A stretch of 64,000 bases of DNA from Pirellulaceae bacterium. Its GTDB lineage: Bacteria > Planctomycetota > Planctomycetia > Pirellulales > Pirellulaceae. This document shows, piece by piece, positions 28,615 to 37,984 of the stretch. The notes below the pieces were generated by a model. The model was not told the origin of the DNA. It saw nothing but the letters and a program-made list of their open reading frames with translations, and did not search any database. Made by a program: the position numbers and the translations under genes. Position 1 is the first letter of the stretch; every line of letters begins with the position of its first letter. The DNA lies in contig JAKVCA010000029.1 in NCBI GenBank assembly GCA_022448315.1, positions 37,010 through 101,009 of the forward strand, read 5' to 3'.

Positions 28615-30558
28615 ATGATCACAATGAAGCGACGACCCATCACTCCGACACGCATGTTGGTTCAACAAGTCGAGGAGCGTGGTTGGTGTGGTAAATCAAT
28701 GCGCCGAGTTGCCCCATCCCATCTGTGGGCCGGTCTGATCATCATCATGCTGACCTGTCTCTGCGACCAAAAGACCATGGCTCAGCGGATCGTATTGCAG
28801 GAACGCGTGATGACCTCTGGCGTGGTGGTTTCGCAAAAACCCGGTCTGCTCCGCATGACCGATGAGAATGGCAAAACGCTCGACCTCAAATTTCAAGGTC
28901 CGGCTGATCAGGCCGTTTCGCTCAATGGAGCCGCTGCCATCATCAAATTTCCGGCGAGCATTGACGTCCGAGGGACGCTGACTCCCGCGGCATTACAGGA
29001 GTCTCAGTTCATTCAGTTTACGGCTCAGGTTCGACGAAGCGGCCGATTCAAGCCGGGAGTTGTCGTGGGGCGGATCCAGCTGCTGGATGCTCCGACAACC
29101 GTCGCGGTGACCCCCGAAACGGACGAAGACGACGAGGGCTATGTTGAATGCACGGTGGTGGGTCAGATTTTAGCAGTGAAGACAAATCGATTGGCCTTAC
29201 AAGTCGATCGATCGCGATATGCCAGTGGCAGTCGTCTCGCGGTTCCGATTGATGACTCCACCCAAGTTTTCTTTCAGAGTAAAGATCTCAGTCAGGTGAG
29301 CCCGGGGGATGAGGTGAAATCGGTGGCCTACGCGAGGTTCTCCACCGGTGATCTCGTCATCGAATCGATTGATGTCTCCGCTTCCTCGAACGCGGAAACT
29401 GAATCGACTGTCGATCCGCTGGAATTGAAGTTTTCAAAATTCTCTGATGAGCCGAGTCCACCGCGAGATGTTCGGTCGGCCCATTTTCTTTTGCACACGG
29501 ATCTCTCCGATCGGCAGGCACAAATCCTCTTGTCTAAACTCGAGGTGATGATCGAATTGGTTTCAAGGTACTTTGGCCAACGCAGTCGTCAACCGATCGA
29601 ATGTTACGTCGTCAGGGACCTCAGCCAATGGGAAGACTGGCCGATTGAAGCCGCGGGTCGTGCAAAAATTCAGTCTGGAGAGGGCGTGACAATCAGCCGG
29701 GGTTCATTAAAAGGGGTGACTTCGGTGGTCTACTCCTGCGATAAACACGGTGTCGTACAACACGAGGCCATGCATGCCTTCTGTGCCCAAACTTTTGGAA
29801 GTACCGGACCAACGTGGTACTCCGAAGGCGTCGCTGAAATGGGCCAGTACTGGAAGGCGGGAGAACTTGCGGTCAATATCGATCCCGTGGTTGCCGATTA
29901 CCTCTCCAGAAGTCAGCCCAAAAAGAAACTTCTTGAGATTGTTGCAGCCGGGCAGGTGACCGGAGATTCATGGCAAGCCTACGCTTGGAGGTGGGCGTTA
30001 TGCCACCTGCTGGCGAACAATCCCAACTATCAGGGGCAGTTCAAGCGGTTAGGTATCGCCATGATGAAAAAACTTCCAGAGTCGTTTGAGTCCGCGTACG
30101 GTGGGGTCGCAAAAGAGATCTCCTTCGAATACGACCAGTTCGTCAAGCACGTGGCCAATGGATACCGAGCGGATCTCTGTGCGTGGCAGTGGACTAAAAA
30201 GTTTACACCCCTACGTTCTGGTCGAAAGGTCAAGTGTGATGTGCTCGCCGCCTACGGCTGGCAAGCTTCGGGCGTGGAAATTGACGCAGGCTCCAAATAT
30301 CAGTTGTTGGCCGAAGGAGAAATTCGACTTGCGGAAGGGGGAGTTCGAGTGACGGCGGATGGAGACAGTCAAGGACGGGGTTGCCTGATGGGGGTGATTT
30401 TCAACGATTATCAACTCGGTGAACCCTTTGAGTTGGGCGCCGATTGTGAATTTGAAGCGCCCAGTTCCGGTCGGCTTTACTTGAGAGTCTTCGATGATTA
30501 CACCTCACTCGCTGACAATGGTGGCAAACTGGAAGTAACGGTGGGGCAGCCGAGGTAG
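28615..30558 (+). CDS. Secreted putative metallopeptidase (HEAMH), lineage-specific
   Basis: 647 residues from ATG 28615; ATG 28624 is an equally possible start. A membrane/signal segment (LWAGLIIIMLTCLCDQ) ends in a cleavage-like TMAQ. The N-terminal half is beta-rich (VVSQKPGLLRMTDENGKTLDLKF, VDVRGTLTPAALQESQFIQFTAQV) with no recognised domain. The peptidase part begins near residue 290 (VRSAHFLLHTDLSDRQAQILL) and has HEAMH at 383-387 with Glu404 in YSEGVAEMGQYW, the same spacing style as the neighbouring DUF1570-like protein. The C-terminal ~120 residues are a beta-sandwich-like module. Probably a distant paralogue of the upstream protein with an added N-terminal region. Confidence 0.82.
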   Translation: MITMKRRPITPTRMLVQQVEERGWCGKSMRRVAPSHLWAGLIIIMLTCLCDQKTMAQRIVLQERVMTSGVVVSQKPGLLRMTDENGKTLDLKFQGPADQAVSLNGAAAIIKFPASIDVRGTLTPAALQESQFIQFTAQVRRSGRFKPGVVVGRIQLLDAPTTVAVTPETDEDDEGYVECTVVGQILAVKTNRLALQVDRSRYASGSRLAVPIDDSTQVFFQSKDLSQVSPGDEVKSVAYARFSTGDLVIESIDVSASSNAETESTVDPLELKFSKFSDEPSPPRDVRSAHFLLHTDLSDRQAQILLSKLEVMIELVSRYFGQRSRQPIECYVVRDLSQWEDWPIEAAGRAKIQSGEGVTISRGSLKGVTSVVYSCDKHGVVQHEAMHAFCAQTFGSTGPTWYSEGVAEMGQYWKAGELAVNIDPVVADYLSRSQPKKKLLEIVAAGQVTGDSWQAYAWRWALCHLLANNPNYQGQFKRLGIAMMKKLPESFESAYGGVAKEISFEYDQFVKHVANGYRADLCAWQWTKKFTPLRSGRKVKCDVLAAYGWQASGVEIDAGSKYQLLAEGEIRLAEGGVRVTADGDSQGRGCLMGVIFNDYQLGEPFELGADCEFEAPSSGRLYLRVFDDYTSLADNGGKLEVTVGQPR

Positions 30559-30676
30559 CCCGGTGCATTCACACCCGGAAGAAGCGACTCAGAATTCTTT
30601 CTGTGGTGACCGGGAGCTGCGCCCGCGTGCACGAAGCGGCAACCGAGTGACGGAATCAAACAAGGAAACAAACGGA

Positions 30677-31666
30677 ATGAAACGTGGGAACTTTAATCGG
30701 AAATGGAAGGTGAGGCCGTCGGCGATTCGTTTCATTGATCTGACGTTCATCGTTTTGCCGTGGGCAATGTGCGTTCAGGTCGGTCTGTGCCAGACAGAAG
30801 AGACGCAGACAGAAGAGACGCAGACAGAAGAGACGCAGACAGAAGAGACGCAGACAGAACGAGACGCCTCGCACGTTGTAAAGACGGAGACGGAAGACGG
30901 GGGAGAAGGCAAGAAAAAGTCCCCCGCAGGGCGCGATGGTCCATTCAAATACAAGATTGGCCCAGAACACAAAGGGTTGCGACGTCTGATGCCAGACCAT
31001 GATGTCTGGTTTGACGTCAAACAAAAGATTGTTGTCGCGAACAGTGAAGTGGTGTTGAATCGAGGGCCGTTGGAGATGTTTGCTTGCCCGCCAAATACCA
31101 AAGAGCATGAGTCGATTCTTCGAGTGAAATCGGCCGCCTTTGTGATCCATGCGGGGCTGCTTGCTGTCGGTGCCAAGAGCGGACATCCTGTGAAATTTGA
31201 TCCGGAATATGAACCGGCTACTGGAAATGTGGTGGATATCTATCTCGTTTGGGAGCTCGATGGCAAAACTCGTTGGGCCAAAGCCCAAGACTGGGTGTTG
31301 AATTCCCAAACACGAAAACCGATGAATACCCACTGGGTTTTTGCTGGAAGCGGGTACTGGGTCAATCCGGATAATGGAACACGGCACTATCTCGCCGAAA
31401 CAGGTGAGTTGATTTGCGTCTCGAATTTTTCGACGGCCACTTTGGACCTGCCCGTCGAAAGTAGTCAGGCAAACGCCGGCCTGTTGTTTGAGGCAAACCC
31501 CGATCAGGTTCCTCCCAAGGGGACGCCTGTCAAATTGGTACTCGCACCGCAAATCCCTAAAAAACAGGCTCCGAAAGATGCTGTGCCCAAAAACCCAGGT
31601 TCTCAGGACGAACCAGCGAAGGAGGAGGGCGAAAAAGATTCGGATGATTCGGGAGCAGGTGACTGA
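30677..31666 (+). CDS. YdjY domain-containing exported protein with QTEET repeats
   Basis: 329 residues from ATG 30677; GTG 30563 extends the frame by 38 non-conserved residues. Signal-type segment FIDLTFIVLPWAMCVQVGLCQ, then four perfect QTEET units followed by an acidic/basic low-complexity linker. The YdjY domain spans about 105-290: LMPDHDVWFDVKQKIVVANSEVVLNRGPLEMFACPPNTKEHESIL, FVIHAGLLAVGAKSGHPVKF, WVFAGSGYWVNPDNGTRHY, GELICVSNF. The C terminus is Lys/Glu/Asp-rich. YdjY-domain proteins are secreted in planctomycetes and of unknown function; in other bacteria they sit near ferredoxin-like genes. Same strand as two secreted HExxH genes. Confidence 0.85.
   Translation: MKRGNFNRKWKVRPSAIRFIDLTFIVLPWAMCVQVGLCQTEETQTEETQTEETQTEETQTERDASHVVKTETEDGGEGKKKSPAGRDGPFKYKIGPEHKGLRRLMPDHDVWFDVKQKIVVANSEVVLNRGPLEMFACPPNTKEHESILRVKSAAFVIHAGLLAVGAKSGHPVKFDPEYEPATGNVVDIYLVWELDGKTRWAKAQDWVLNSQTRKPMNTHWVFAGSGYWVNPDNGTRHYLAETGELICVSNFSTATLDLPVESSQANAGLLFEANPDQVPPKGTPVKLVLAPQIPKKQAPKDAVPKNPGSQDEPAKEEGEKDSDDSGAGD
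30791..30850 (+). repeat. Perfect 15-bp tandem repeat, four copies, coding QTEET
   Basis: CAGACAGAAGAGACG is repeated without a mismatch four times; a fifth partial copy (from 30851) carries an extra C (CAGACAGAAC...), ending the periodicity. The unit is a multiple of three, so copy-number change alters linker length without shifting frame. It lies at the exported protein's mature N terminus. Confidence 0.95.
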
Positions 31667-31823
31667 ACGCGCGGTTCGTCTTTCGAGACCAAAACGGGAC
31701 TTGGGAGGATCGGCCGCTATAGTAAGGGTTTGACGTCGGGTTTCAGGATTGCGGGATGCAATATTCCTCGGCTCTTTCACTTATTTTTGGGGCCGGTTCA
31801 GGATCAAAGAAGCGAGGCCAGTG

Positions 31824-32432
31824 GTGTCCGATGAGTTTTTGAAGATAACGCCCGACCGGTTTGATTCCATCTTTCGTCTGTTGGACCGAGAGGTCTGGGT
31901 GGTGACGAGTGGGGCGGATCACATGAGAGGTGGTCTGCTCGCGACATGGATTTCGCAGGCGTCCATCGACCCGACGCGCCCCCTGGTTTTATTGGGCATC
32001 GCACCGAACCATTTCACGGGGCATTTGATTCGTGAAAGCGGTCGTTTTGGACTTCATCTTTTGAGGCAGGATCAGGCGGATCTCGCTCTGAATTTCGCAA
32101 TTGGCTCAGGACGGGATCGGGATAAGTTTAAGCAGACCCAAGTCGAGTCGGGGCCGCTTGGGACACCTCGACTCACCGACGCGCTGGCGTGGATGGAAGG
32201 TCGGGTGATTCACTGTCTGGATGGCGGTGATCGTTTGTACCTCTGGGGCCAGATCGAATATGCCAGTCAACAGGAAGGGGCCTCGCCGTTGACCGAGCAG
32301 AAATTGATTTCGGCAGCCTCGGCAGATCAAAAAGTCCAGCTGCGCGAAAACCATGCCTATGACTGCGAAATCCAACGCCCCATGGCTCAGAAATGGCTAC
32401 GTCAAATCGAGAATGGGTCGTCTCCTGGTTGA
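31824..32432 (+). CDS. Flavin reductase-like FMN-binding protein
   Basis: 202 residues from GTG 31824 (GTG 31821 is an alternative; AGGC purines lie just upstream). Flavin-reductase/HpaC-like barrel: FLKITPDRFDSIFRLLDREVWVVTSGADHMRGGLLATWISQASID, PLVLLGIAPNHFTGHLIRESGRFGLHLL, EGRVIHCLDGGDRLYLWGQIEYA. Proteins of this fold bind FMN and reduce it with NAD(P)H or act on small substrates. There is no partner oxygenase nearby, so its role is undefined. A short helical tail (IQRPMAQKWLRQIE) follows. Confidence 0.88.
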   Translation: MSDEFLKITPDRFDSIFRLLDREVWVVTSGADHMRGGLLATWISQASIDPTRPLVLLGIAPNHFTGHLIRESGRFGLHLLRQDQADLALNFAIGSGRDRDKFKQTQVESGPLGTPRLTDALAWMEGRVIHCLDGGDRLYLWGQIEYASQQEGASPLTEQKLISAASADQKVQLRENHAYDCEIQRPMAQKWLRQIENGSSPG

Positions 32433-32487
32433 GATGAAAATGACGGCTTAGACGGGTTCTTTTGCAAAAAGTGGAGTCGACGAAAAC

Positions 32488-33942
32488 GTGCACGAACGCG
32501 AACGAGCGCAAGCGGTAGAAAGTGAGAACGCTATCCTGGTGCGGATTCTCTTGTCCGACCACGATTTCGAATCGGATCCTCTGGACGAATTGGACGGCCT
32601 TGCGACCACTGCGGGTGCCAACGTGGTGAGCGGGATGGTTCAGCGACGCGATCAACCGGATACCGCGACGTATCTGGGCAAAGGCAAGGTGCAGGAACTC
32701 AAGGTGCTTGTAGAAAGCCACGACGCTGATCTCATTATTTTCGATAACGATTTGAGCCCTGGACAGACTCGGAATCTTGAAAAGGCCTGTGGCGTCAAAG
32801 TCATCGATCGGACGGAATTGATCCTCGATATTTTTGCGACCCACGCGCAGACTTATGAGGCTCGCTTGGCGGTGGAGTTGGCACAACTCGAGTATTCGCT
32901 TCCCCGCCTGAAACAGATGTGGACCCACTTGTCCCGTATCAAGATGGGTGTCGGAATGCGGGGCCCGGGTGAGAAACAACTTGAAGTGGATCGCCGGTTG
33001 GTGGAAAAGCGAATTTACGAATTGAAGACGGAACTCACAAGCATTCAGAAACGCAAGGAACGTCTTGTTGCAAGCCGGCAGGACCGAATGACCGTCTGCC
33101 TCGTCGGTTACACGAATGCGGGAAAAAGTACGCTCATGAATTACCTGACCGAAGCGGAAGTTTTGGCCGAGGATAAACTCTTTGCAACCCTGGATACACG
33201 GACTCGAAGATGGCATCTGCCCGGCTGGGGACCCGTCTTGCTGAGTGATACCGTCGGTTTTATTCGCGACCTTCCCCACCGACTGATTGCCAGTTTTAAG
33301 GCGACGCTTGAAGAGGCGAGGGGTGCCGACCTTCTGCTGCACGTTGCCGATGGCTCTAATTCGGCAGTACTCGAACAGATCGACGCGGTCTTCGATGTCC
33401 TGGCAGAACTCGAGATCGAAGAAAAGGACGCCCTGCTTGTGATCAACAAACTCGATCAGATGTCAGAGGAGGGGCTTTGGGAAGAGATCCTTGAGCGTTA
33501 TCCCGGCGCGATTGGTATCAGTGCGAAAACAGGCCAGGGTCTGGAGGATTTTTCTCAGGCGGTGGCAGATGCCTTGAGCCGATTTTTTGCCGACATCGAT
33601 GTTGAGATGGGAGTTGATAATGGTCGCTTGATGGCCTACCTCGCCCGTCATGGTGAGGTTCTGACACGGGAGTATAAGGGCGAGCGGCTGACCATGCATT
33701 GCCGGATTCCACAACGATTCATGGGGCAAGTCCGAGGAGACGGTGTAACGGTGACGGACCATGTCTACGGCAACTCAGAAGAGAATCGACTGGAGACGAG
33801 CTTTCAACTCACCAAACCACCGGTCCGAGAATCCAAAGAAAATCCAACTGAGGCAGTGAATCCCCAGCGTGGGAGTTCGTCTCAATCGCCATCGGCGGCC
33901 GACATTCACTTTCCTCCTCGAAAGCCCCGCTTGGAGTTTTGA
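32488..33942 (+). CDS. hflX: GTPase HflX
   Basis: 484 residues from GTG 32488. The N-terminal HflX domain contains YLGKGKVQELK, LSPGQTRNLEKACGVKVIDRTELILDIFATHA and the coiled linker with MRGPGEKQLEVDRR. The GTPase domain begins about residue 200: G1 GYTNAGKST, G2 ATLDTRTR, G3 DTVGFIRDLP, G4 NKLD, G5 SAKTG. A C-terminal ~60-residue extension is Pro/Ser-rich and not part of the family core. HflX splits stalled or stressed 70S/100S ribosomes using GTP. 55 nt after the flavin-reductase gene; convergent with the SDR gene. Confidence 0.97.
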   Translation: MHERERAQAVESENAILVRILLSDHDFESDPLDELDGLATTAGANVVSGMVQRRDQPDTATYLGKGKVQELKVLVESHDADLIIFDNDLSPGQTRNLEKACGVKVIDRTELILDIFATHAQTYEARLAVELAQLEYSLPRLKQMWTHLSRIKMGVGMRGPGEKQLEVDRRLVEKRIYELKTELTSIQKRKERLVASRQDRMTVCLVGYTNAGKSTLMNYLTEAEVLAEDKLFATLDTRTRRWHLPGWGPVLLSDTVGFIRDLPHRLIASFKATLEEARGADLLLHVADGSNSAVLEQIDAVFDVLAELEIEEKDALLVINKLDQMSEEGLWEEILERYPGAIGISAKTGQGLEDFSQAVADALSRFFADIDVEMGVDNGRLMAYLARHGEVLTREYKGERLTMHCRIPQRFMGQVRGDGVTVTDHVYGNSEENRLETSFQLTKPPVRESKENPTEAVNPQRGSSSQSPSAADIHFPPRKPRLEF

Positions 33943-34034
33943 ACGACCCGTCAAAGCAGCGGTTGAGTCAATGGAGAACACGCGGACCACACGGCCCCTC
34001 CTCTTGAATCGTCTAAGTGCGCTGGTCGGCGATT

Positions 34035-34838
34035 TCAACCCCAACGAGTAACGGCCCATGAGGCAATACGCGGGGCGATGCGATCGAGCCAGACCAAGGC
34101 TTTGCCTCCGGGCGTAAGCAGGACATCTCTCCGCCGGTTGACCCAAGCATCCAACGCAATTTCGGCGACGCGTTTTGGAGCCATCGCGCGATTGCCTTTC
34201 CAGTTGCGTTGCATCGTATTTTCGATGGCTTGATCAAAAAATTGACTGTCGGTGGTGCTGGGACTCAAGTGCAAAACGTCGATACCCTCCGACTTCCATT
34301 CGGATCGCAAGGCGGCGGTGAGTCCCCGGATCGCAAATTTGCTAGCGCAATACTCAGATTTCCAAGGTACCGCGCGATGGCCAAGAATACTGCCGATATT
34401 CATCAATGCGGGTTGCTCACCTTTGACCAGAAGGGGATAGGCCAATCGGCTCAGTTCAGCAGGAGCAATGAAGTTGACCTTCATTAACAACTCGAGGCGA
34501 TCGGGAGAGGCTTCAGCGAATGGCCCCATGGCGCCGATCCCCGCGTTGTTGACGAGGAGGTCGATCGCACCCCAATGCTCCTGAGCAGTTTCAATCAGAC
34601 GTTGGCGTGTTGAGGGGGCAGTGATATCCCCGCTGACCCAGTGCACCTGCTGCGGGTACTTCTCTTTCAGTTTGATCAGGGGCGATTCACGCCTTGCGGT
34701 CACGAGAACGTTGGCTTCGAGTTCAAGGAGTCGCGATGCCAAAGCCTCCCCAATGCCGCTGGAGGCTCCCGTCAGTATAACGCGACGGCCTTGAATCAAA
34801 TTTAGTTTCACCCGGTCTAATCCTTCTTGCACGGACAT
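34035..34838 (-). CDS. Short-chain dehydrogenase/reductase (SDR)
   Basis: 267 residues from ATG 34838 (TTG 34844 is two residues earlier). Classical SDR: cofactor motif TGASSGIGEALA (about 21-32), structural NNAG, catalytic Ser then Y-x-x-x-K in GSILGHRAVPWKSEYCASKF. The C terminus (LTPGGKALVWLDRIAPRIASW) resembles the DltE/oxidoreductase 'SDR with membrane-tail' group rather than fatty-acid FabG. Substrate unknown. It is convergent with hflX. Confidence 0.93.
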   Translation of the reverse strand: MSVQEGLDRVKLNLIQGRRVILTGASSGIGEALASRLLELEANVLVTARRESPLIKLKEKYPQQVHWVSGDITAPSTRQRLIETAQEHWGAIDLLVNNAGIGAMGPFAEASPDRLELLMKVNFIAPAELSRLAYPLLVKGEQPALMNIGSILGHRAVPWKSEYCASKFAIRGLTAALRSEWKSEGIDVLHLSPSTTDSQFFDQAIENTMQRNWKGNRAMAPKRVAEIALDAWVNRRRDVLLTPGGKALVWLDRIAPRIASWAVTRWG

Positions 34839-34900
34839 ACTCAAGCAGATTTGACAAAATCGCGGTGTTACTGGCTGAAATAAAGATGGGGAAGAAGGAA

Positions 34901-35896
34901 CTATTTTTTTTCCAGCAAGATGCCTTCGTCTACCTCTTCAAAACCGAGTTTGTTGAAGAGTTCTGCGACGCCGACTTCGCGGGGATTCACTTGCACCTCA
35001 ACCAGGGCAACAGATTGACTCGCCAGTTGACGCAAGGCCTCGCCCACCAAGTAGGTCGCTCGACCACAACGACGTTTGTCGATATCAATTCCCAGATCGT
35101 AGAGTCCCATACTACGAACGCCCCATTGGCTGGAAAGGGGCTCCATGTCCCAGAACATTACCTGCCCGCAGGGGGTGCGAGCGTTTTTTTCCTGCAGTGT
35201 GAAGCGGACCCTTTCAGCCCAGCCCAAGGTACAGGCTTCCCACCAACTTTCTGCTGAGGGATCAAATGCCGCCATCACCTGATGGGTTCGGCGATTGGCC
35301 ATCTGCTGGCGATTGACCGTTGGGCGGAACTTGGTGAGCGAGCAGTGCATGATCGATTGTCGACCCACTTCCTCAAAACCCGATTGCCGAAAGTGTTCGA
35401 GTGAAACCTCGTCCTCTTTCAGAATCCCTGGCATGCGGCAGCCCCCGTACAGCCCGAGATAAAAAGGGATGACCGGAAACTGTCCACCCGCAACAATCCG
35501 GTGACAGCCTGCGTCGCGCAAGTAGTTTTCGGCGAGCTTAAGAAGTTTTTTCCCGACGTCAAACCGGTCCTCGCGTTGAAGGACTCGAACGGCGGAAATC
35601 GCGCCTTGTCGTGGCGAGGTGCTTGCGAGGTCATCCGACGGCCCAAATCCTGCATGAGCGAATCCGATGCAGCGGTCTTCTTCGGTCGCAACGATGAGTC
35701 CGTGCTGGTCAAAGTAGGGTTTCGAGTAGACATAACGCTCTAGCAGTGTGGGAGTCACACCCTGAAGAAATCCCCGCATGGGCGGATGGCTCCGCCAAAT
35801 ATCGGCGAGGTGGGGGATGTCGGTATTCAAAAACGACCGATAAAGAATCACCTTGACCGCAACTCGAGAGGTGAGTGTGTGGGAATTCGAGTGCAT
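34901..35896 (-). CDS. Two-domain GNAT N-acetyltransferase
   Basis: 331 residues from ATG 35896. Two tandem GNAT-like folds: the first (about 15-170) has LIVATEEDRCIGFAHAGFGP and ISAVRVLQREDRFDVGKKLLKLAENYLRDAG; the second (about 195-331) has WGVRSMGLYDLGIDIDKRRCGRATYLVGEALRQLA followed by VEVQVNPREVGVAELFNKLGFEEVDEG. The second domain keeps the RRCGRAT acetyl-CoA loop; in the first the loop is less canonical (REDRFDVG), so it may be degenerate. Substrate unknown. It starts 54 nt upstream of the SDR gene and is probably transcribed with it. Confidence 0.87.
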   Translation of the reverse strand: MHSNSHTLTSRVAVKVILYRSFLNTDIPHLADIWRSHPPMRGFLQGVTPTLLERYVYSKPYFDQHGLIVATEEDRCIGFAHAGFGPSDDLASTSPRQGAISAVRVLQREDRFDVGKKLLKLAENYLRDAGCHRIVAGGQFPVIPFYLGLYGGCRMPGILKEDEVSLEHFRQSGFEEVGRQSIMHCSLTKFRPTVNRQQMANRRTHQVMAAFDPSAESWWEACTLGWAERVRFTLQEKNARTPCGQVMFWDMEPLSSQWGVRSMGLYDLGIDIDKRRCGRATYLVGEALRQLASQSVALVEVQVNPREVGVAELFNKLGFEEVDEGILLEKK

Positions 35897-36053
35897 GTCA
35901 GGATGACCAATGACACAAAACTCGTTCGATTAAAACGGTGTACCGAATGACTGCATGGTCGTCAACCGCGGAGACCTGGAAAGCGCAGCATTCCATTTTA
36001 AATTCTTTTCACTTGAATTCTTATTGGGAGTCAACAATTTTACTTCGCCACCC

Positions 36054-36081
36054 CCAGTGTCGTCGTTCCAGTGTCGTCGTT
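36054..36081. repeat. 14-bp tandem repeat, two perfect copies plus partial third
   Basis: CCAGTGTCGTCGTT occurs at 36054-36067 and 36068-36081, then TCAGTGTATG. It lies in the spacer downstream of the Rieske gene stop (minus strand). Possible slippage product; no function suggested. Confidence 0.8.
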
Positions 36082-36134
36082 TCAGTGTATGAGCTCTGAC
36101 ACCGACGCCACCGTGTCATCACGAGCCGAGGGAT

Positions 36135-36476
36135 TCAATTTCCATGGTTGGGGGCAGGCATTTGGATCCAGATGCGACCCTTTTCGACCTTGACTGGAAA
36201 ACATGGATGTTGCAGTTGGTCGCTGTGTTGATACGTACCGTCGGTGACATCGAACTGCCATCCGTGCCAAGGGCAAGTCACGATGCAGCCCCGCAGCATT
36301 CCCTTGCCCAACGGCCCGCCGTGGTGGGGGCAGGTCCCTTGCATCGCCCGATATTCTCGATCGACACGAAACAACGCGACAATCTCACCGGCGACGACCA
36401 CCTCCGCCACTGAGCCGGATTCGCAAAGATCTTCGGGCCCTGCATCAAACCAATTTGGGTCAGCGGGAACGGTCAT
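36135..36476 (-). CDS. Rieske [2Fe-2S] ferredoxin-type protein
   Basis: 113 residues from ATG 36476; the frame continues to 36545 but the preceding residues are not part of the fold. Rieske cluster ligands are present: C-P-H-H-G-G-P-L-G-K-G and C-P-W-H-G-W-Q-F-D, i.e. CxH and CxxH boxes 18 residues apart. Stand-alone soluble Rieske proteins of this NirD/ferredoxin size deliver electrons to oxygenases or work as subunits of nitrite reductase-like enzymes; no such partner is adjacent. The gene lies 78 nt downstream of the acyltransferase gene on the same strand. Confidence 0.93.
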   Translation of the reverse strand: MTVPADPNWFDAGPEDLCESGSVAEVVVAGEIVALFRVDREYRAMQGTCPHHGGPLGKGMLRGCIVTCPWHGWQFDVTDGTYQHSDQLQHPCFPVKVEKGRIWIQMPAPNHGN

Positions 36477-36554
36477 AGGGGTATGCCTTGGTACGAACGG
36501 CAAAAAATGAGACCTGGGGTTAACTTTTGGAAACCGCGCTCTCAAAGCGACCGG

Positions 36555-37493
36555 TTATGCAGCCATGGGGCGTTTTTGTTTTTTACGTCTTCGTGGAGGT
36601 TCCTTCCATCGCCGGTGCAACCACCAGTATTGTTCGGGTGCTCGACGAATCATGTCTTCCAGCCTCGCGCTGTACCATTGGGTAAGGGGGCGGATGCCTG
36701 CAAGATCTCGCGGCAGGTCGGCGGGATCTGCCTCGCCTTCGATCCCAATTTCAAATTGCAAGGGTCCACCGACGCGTCGACCGTAGACCACGAGCATGGG
36801 CGCGTCGCTGGTCAAAGTAAACACAGAAACGGCTTTGTGGCAGGAGGCCGGTCGGCCGAAAAAATCGATCCAACACCCTTTTTTTCCGGCGTGTTGGTCG
36901 GCGAGCAATGCCAGGGTCTGTTTGGTGTCCAGGACGTCCTTGACTCGATTCGCACTACCCTCTTTCGGTAGGATGTATTGTCCCTTGGCTTCACGGAATT
37001 TCTGAATGAAGCGATGCAAATACGGATTATCAAGGTCGCGAGCAATCGCGTAGGTAGGGAAGCCAAGAAGGCCGGCGGCAAAGCCAGCAATCTCAAAGTT
37101 GCCGAAGTGCCCCGAAACAAGAACAAGCGGTCGATCCTCAAGGAGTCGGCCCACAAGCTTTCTTTTCTGCGGGACCGAAATGTATTTGTGCCAGTTGGTC
37201 TGGTGCACCTTGCGTGGTGTCAGGGCAATTTCACAGACCATAAGAATCAGGTGCTCCCACATTTGCCGTTTGAGCACATGAATTTTTTGCTCAGACAACT
37301 CGGGAAATGAAGCTCGAAGGTTCTCGACAGTGACCTTTTCACGAAGATGAAACACGTCCGATGCAATCCAGCCCATGATTCTTGCGAATTTCTGGCATCC
37401 GCGAAGGGACAGGGACTGGATGAAGCAGATCAGCAATCGAACGGCCAAGTAGACCGAGTAGTCGCATACTTCTGTTTTGAACGAACGAGTCAT
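36555..37493 (-). CDS. Lysophospholipid acyltransferase, LpxL/HtrB-like
   Basis: 312 residues from ATG 37493 (MTRSFKTEVCDYSVYLAVRLLI); the longer frame to 37676 adds unrelated sequence. An N-terminal membrane anchor (YSVYLAVRLLICFIQSLSL) precedes the LpxL/HtrB acyltransferase fold: HX4E catalytic motif in VSGHFGNFEIAGFAAG (H and E), YAIARDLDNPYL, LALLADQHAGKKGCWIDFFGRPA. The C terminus is strongly basic (RRRKKQKRP). These enzymes transfer acyl chains to lipid A precursors at the inner membrane. Its presence fits planctomycetes having Lpx genes; which acceptor it uses here is inferred only. The downstream Rieske gene may be co-transcribed. Confidence 0.88.
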   Translation of the reverse strand: MTRSFKTEVCDYSVYLAVRLLICFIQSLSLRGCQKFARIMGWIASDVFHLREKVTVENLRASFPELSEQKIHVLKRQMWEHLILMVCEIALTPRKVHQTNWHKYISVPQKRKLVGRLLEDRPLVLVSGHFGNFEIAGFAAGLLGFPTYAIARDLDNPYLHRFIQKFREAKGQYILPKEGSANRVKDVLDTKQTLALLADQHAGKKGCWIDFFGRPASCHKAVSVFTLTSDAPMLVVYGRRVGGPLQFEIGIEGEADPADLPRDLAGIRPLTQWYSARLEDMIRRAPEQYWWLHRRWKEPPRRRKKQKRPMAA

Positions 37494-37984
37494 CCTTGAC
37501 CTCTGGTAAGTTCTTAACCGCCTTCGGGGATCCATCTTGGCGATCGAACCGGTTGGACGATTGCCCTTGCAGGAGGCGTACCGATGTTCAAACTCTTGGC
37601 GAATCTCTCTCGGATTGTGGCAAATATCGAGGGATTCGCCTAGTCGAGTTTGATGACGGAGCCCTCCGGTAGGCAAATTGATCTGCCCCTAAATGGGGTG
37701 AATTACTTGTGTTTTACGGCGGCTGCGGGTTCTGAGCAAAGTTTTTTCATTTACGAACCGAGCGAGACGTTTGACCATTGACCCTTTGCTCGCGACTTTA
37801 TCAGGGACTGTGCTATAAACAGACGTTATCTCACCAGGTGGTCGGGGACATGGATTGAACCTGGTTGCTTGCGGCTTTGCGTGCGGGTGACGCTGTCCCG
37901 GTTGAGTTGACGTTTCGTCTACAGGATTCGTATACCTATGTGCGCGAAACGCGGTTGCTGATTTCTTCGAGGAGACCAATCAGA
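37494..37984. other. Intergenic region, 491 nt, divergent
   Basis: Divergent promoter region between the acyltransferase gene (minus) and the lineage-specific gene (plus). TTGACC and TATAAA-like elements occur near 37770-37820, but none forms a properly spaced -35/-10 pair. No ORF of protein-like character and no repeat. Confidence 0.45.
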
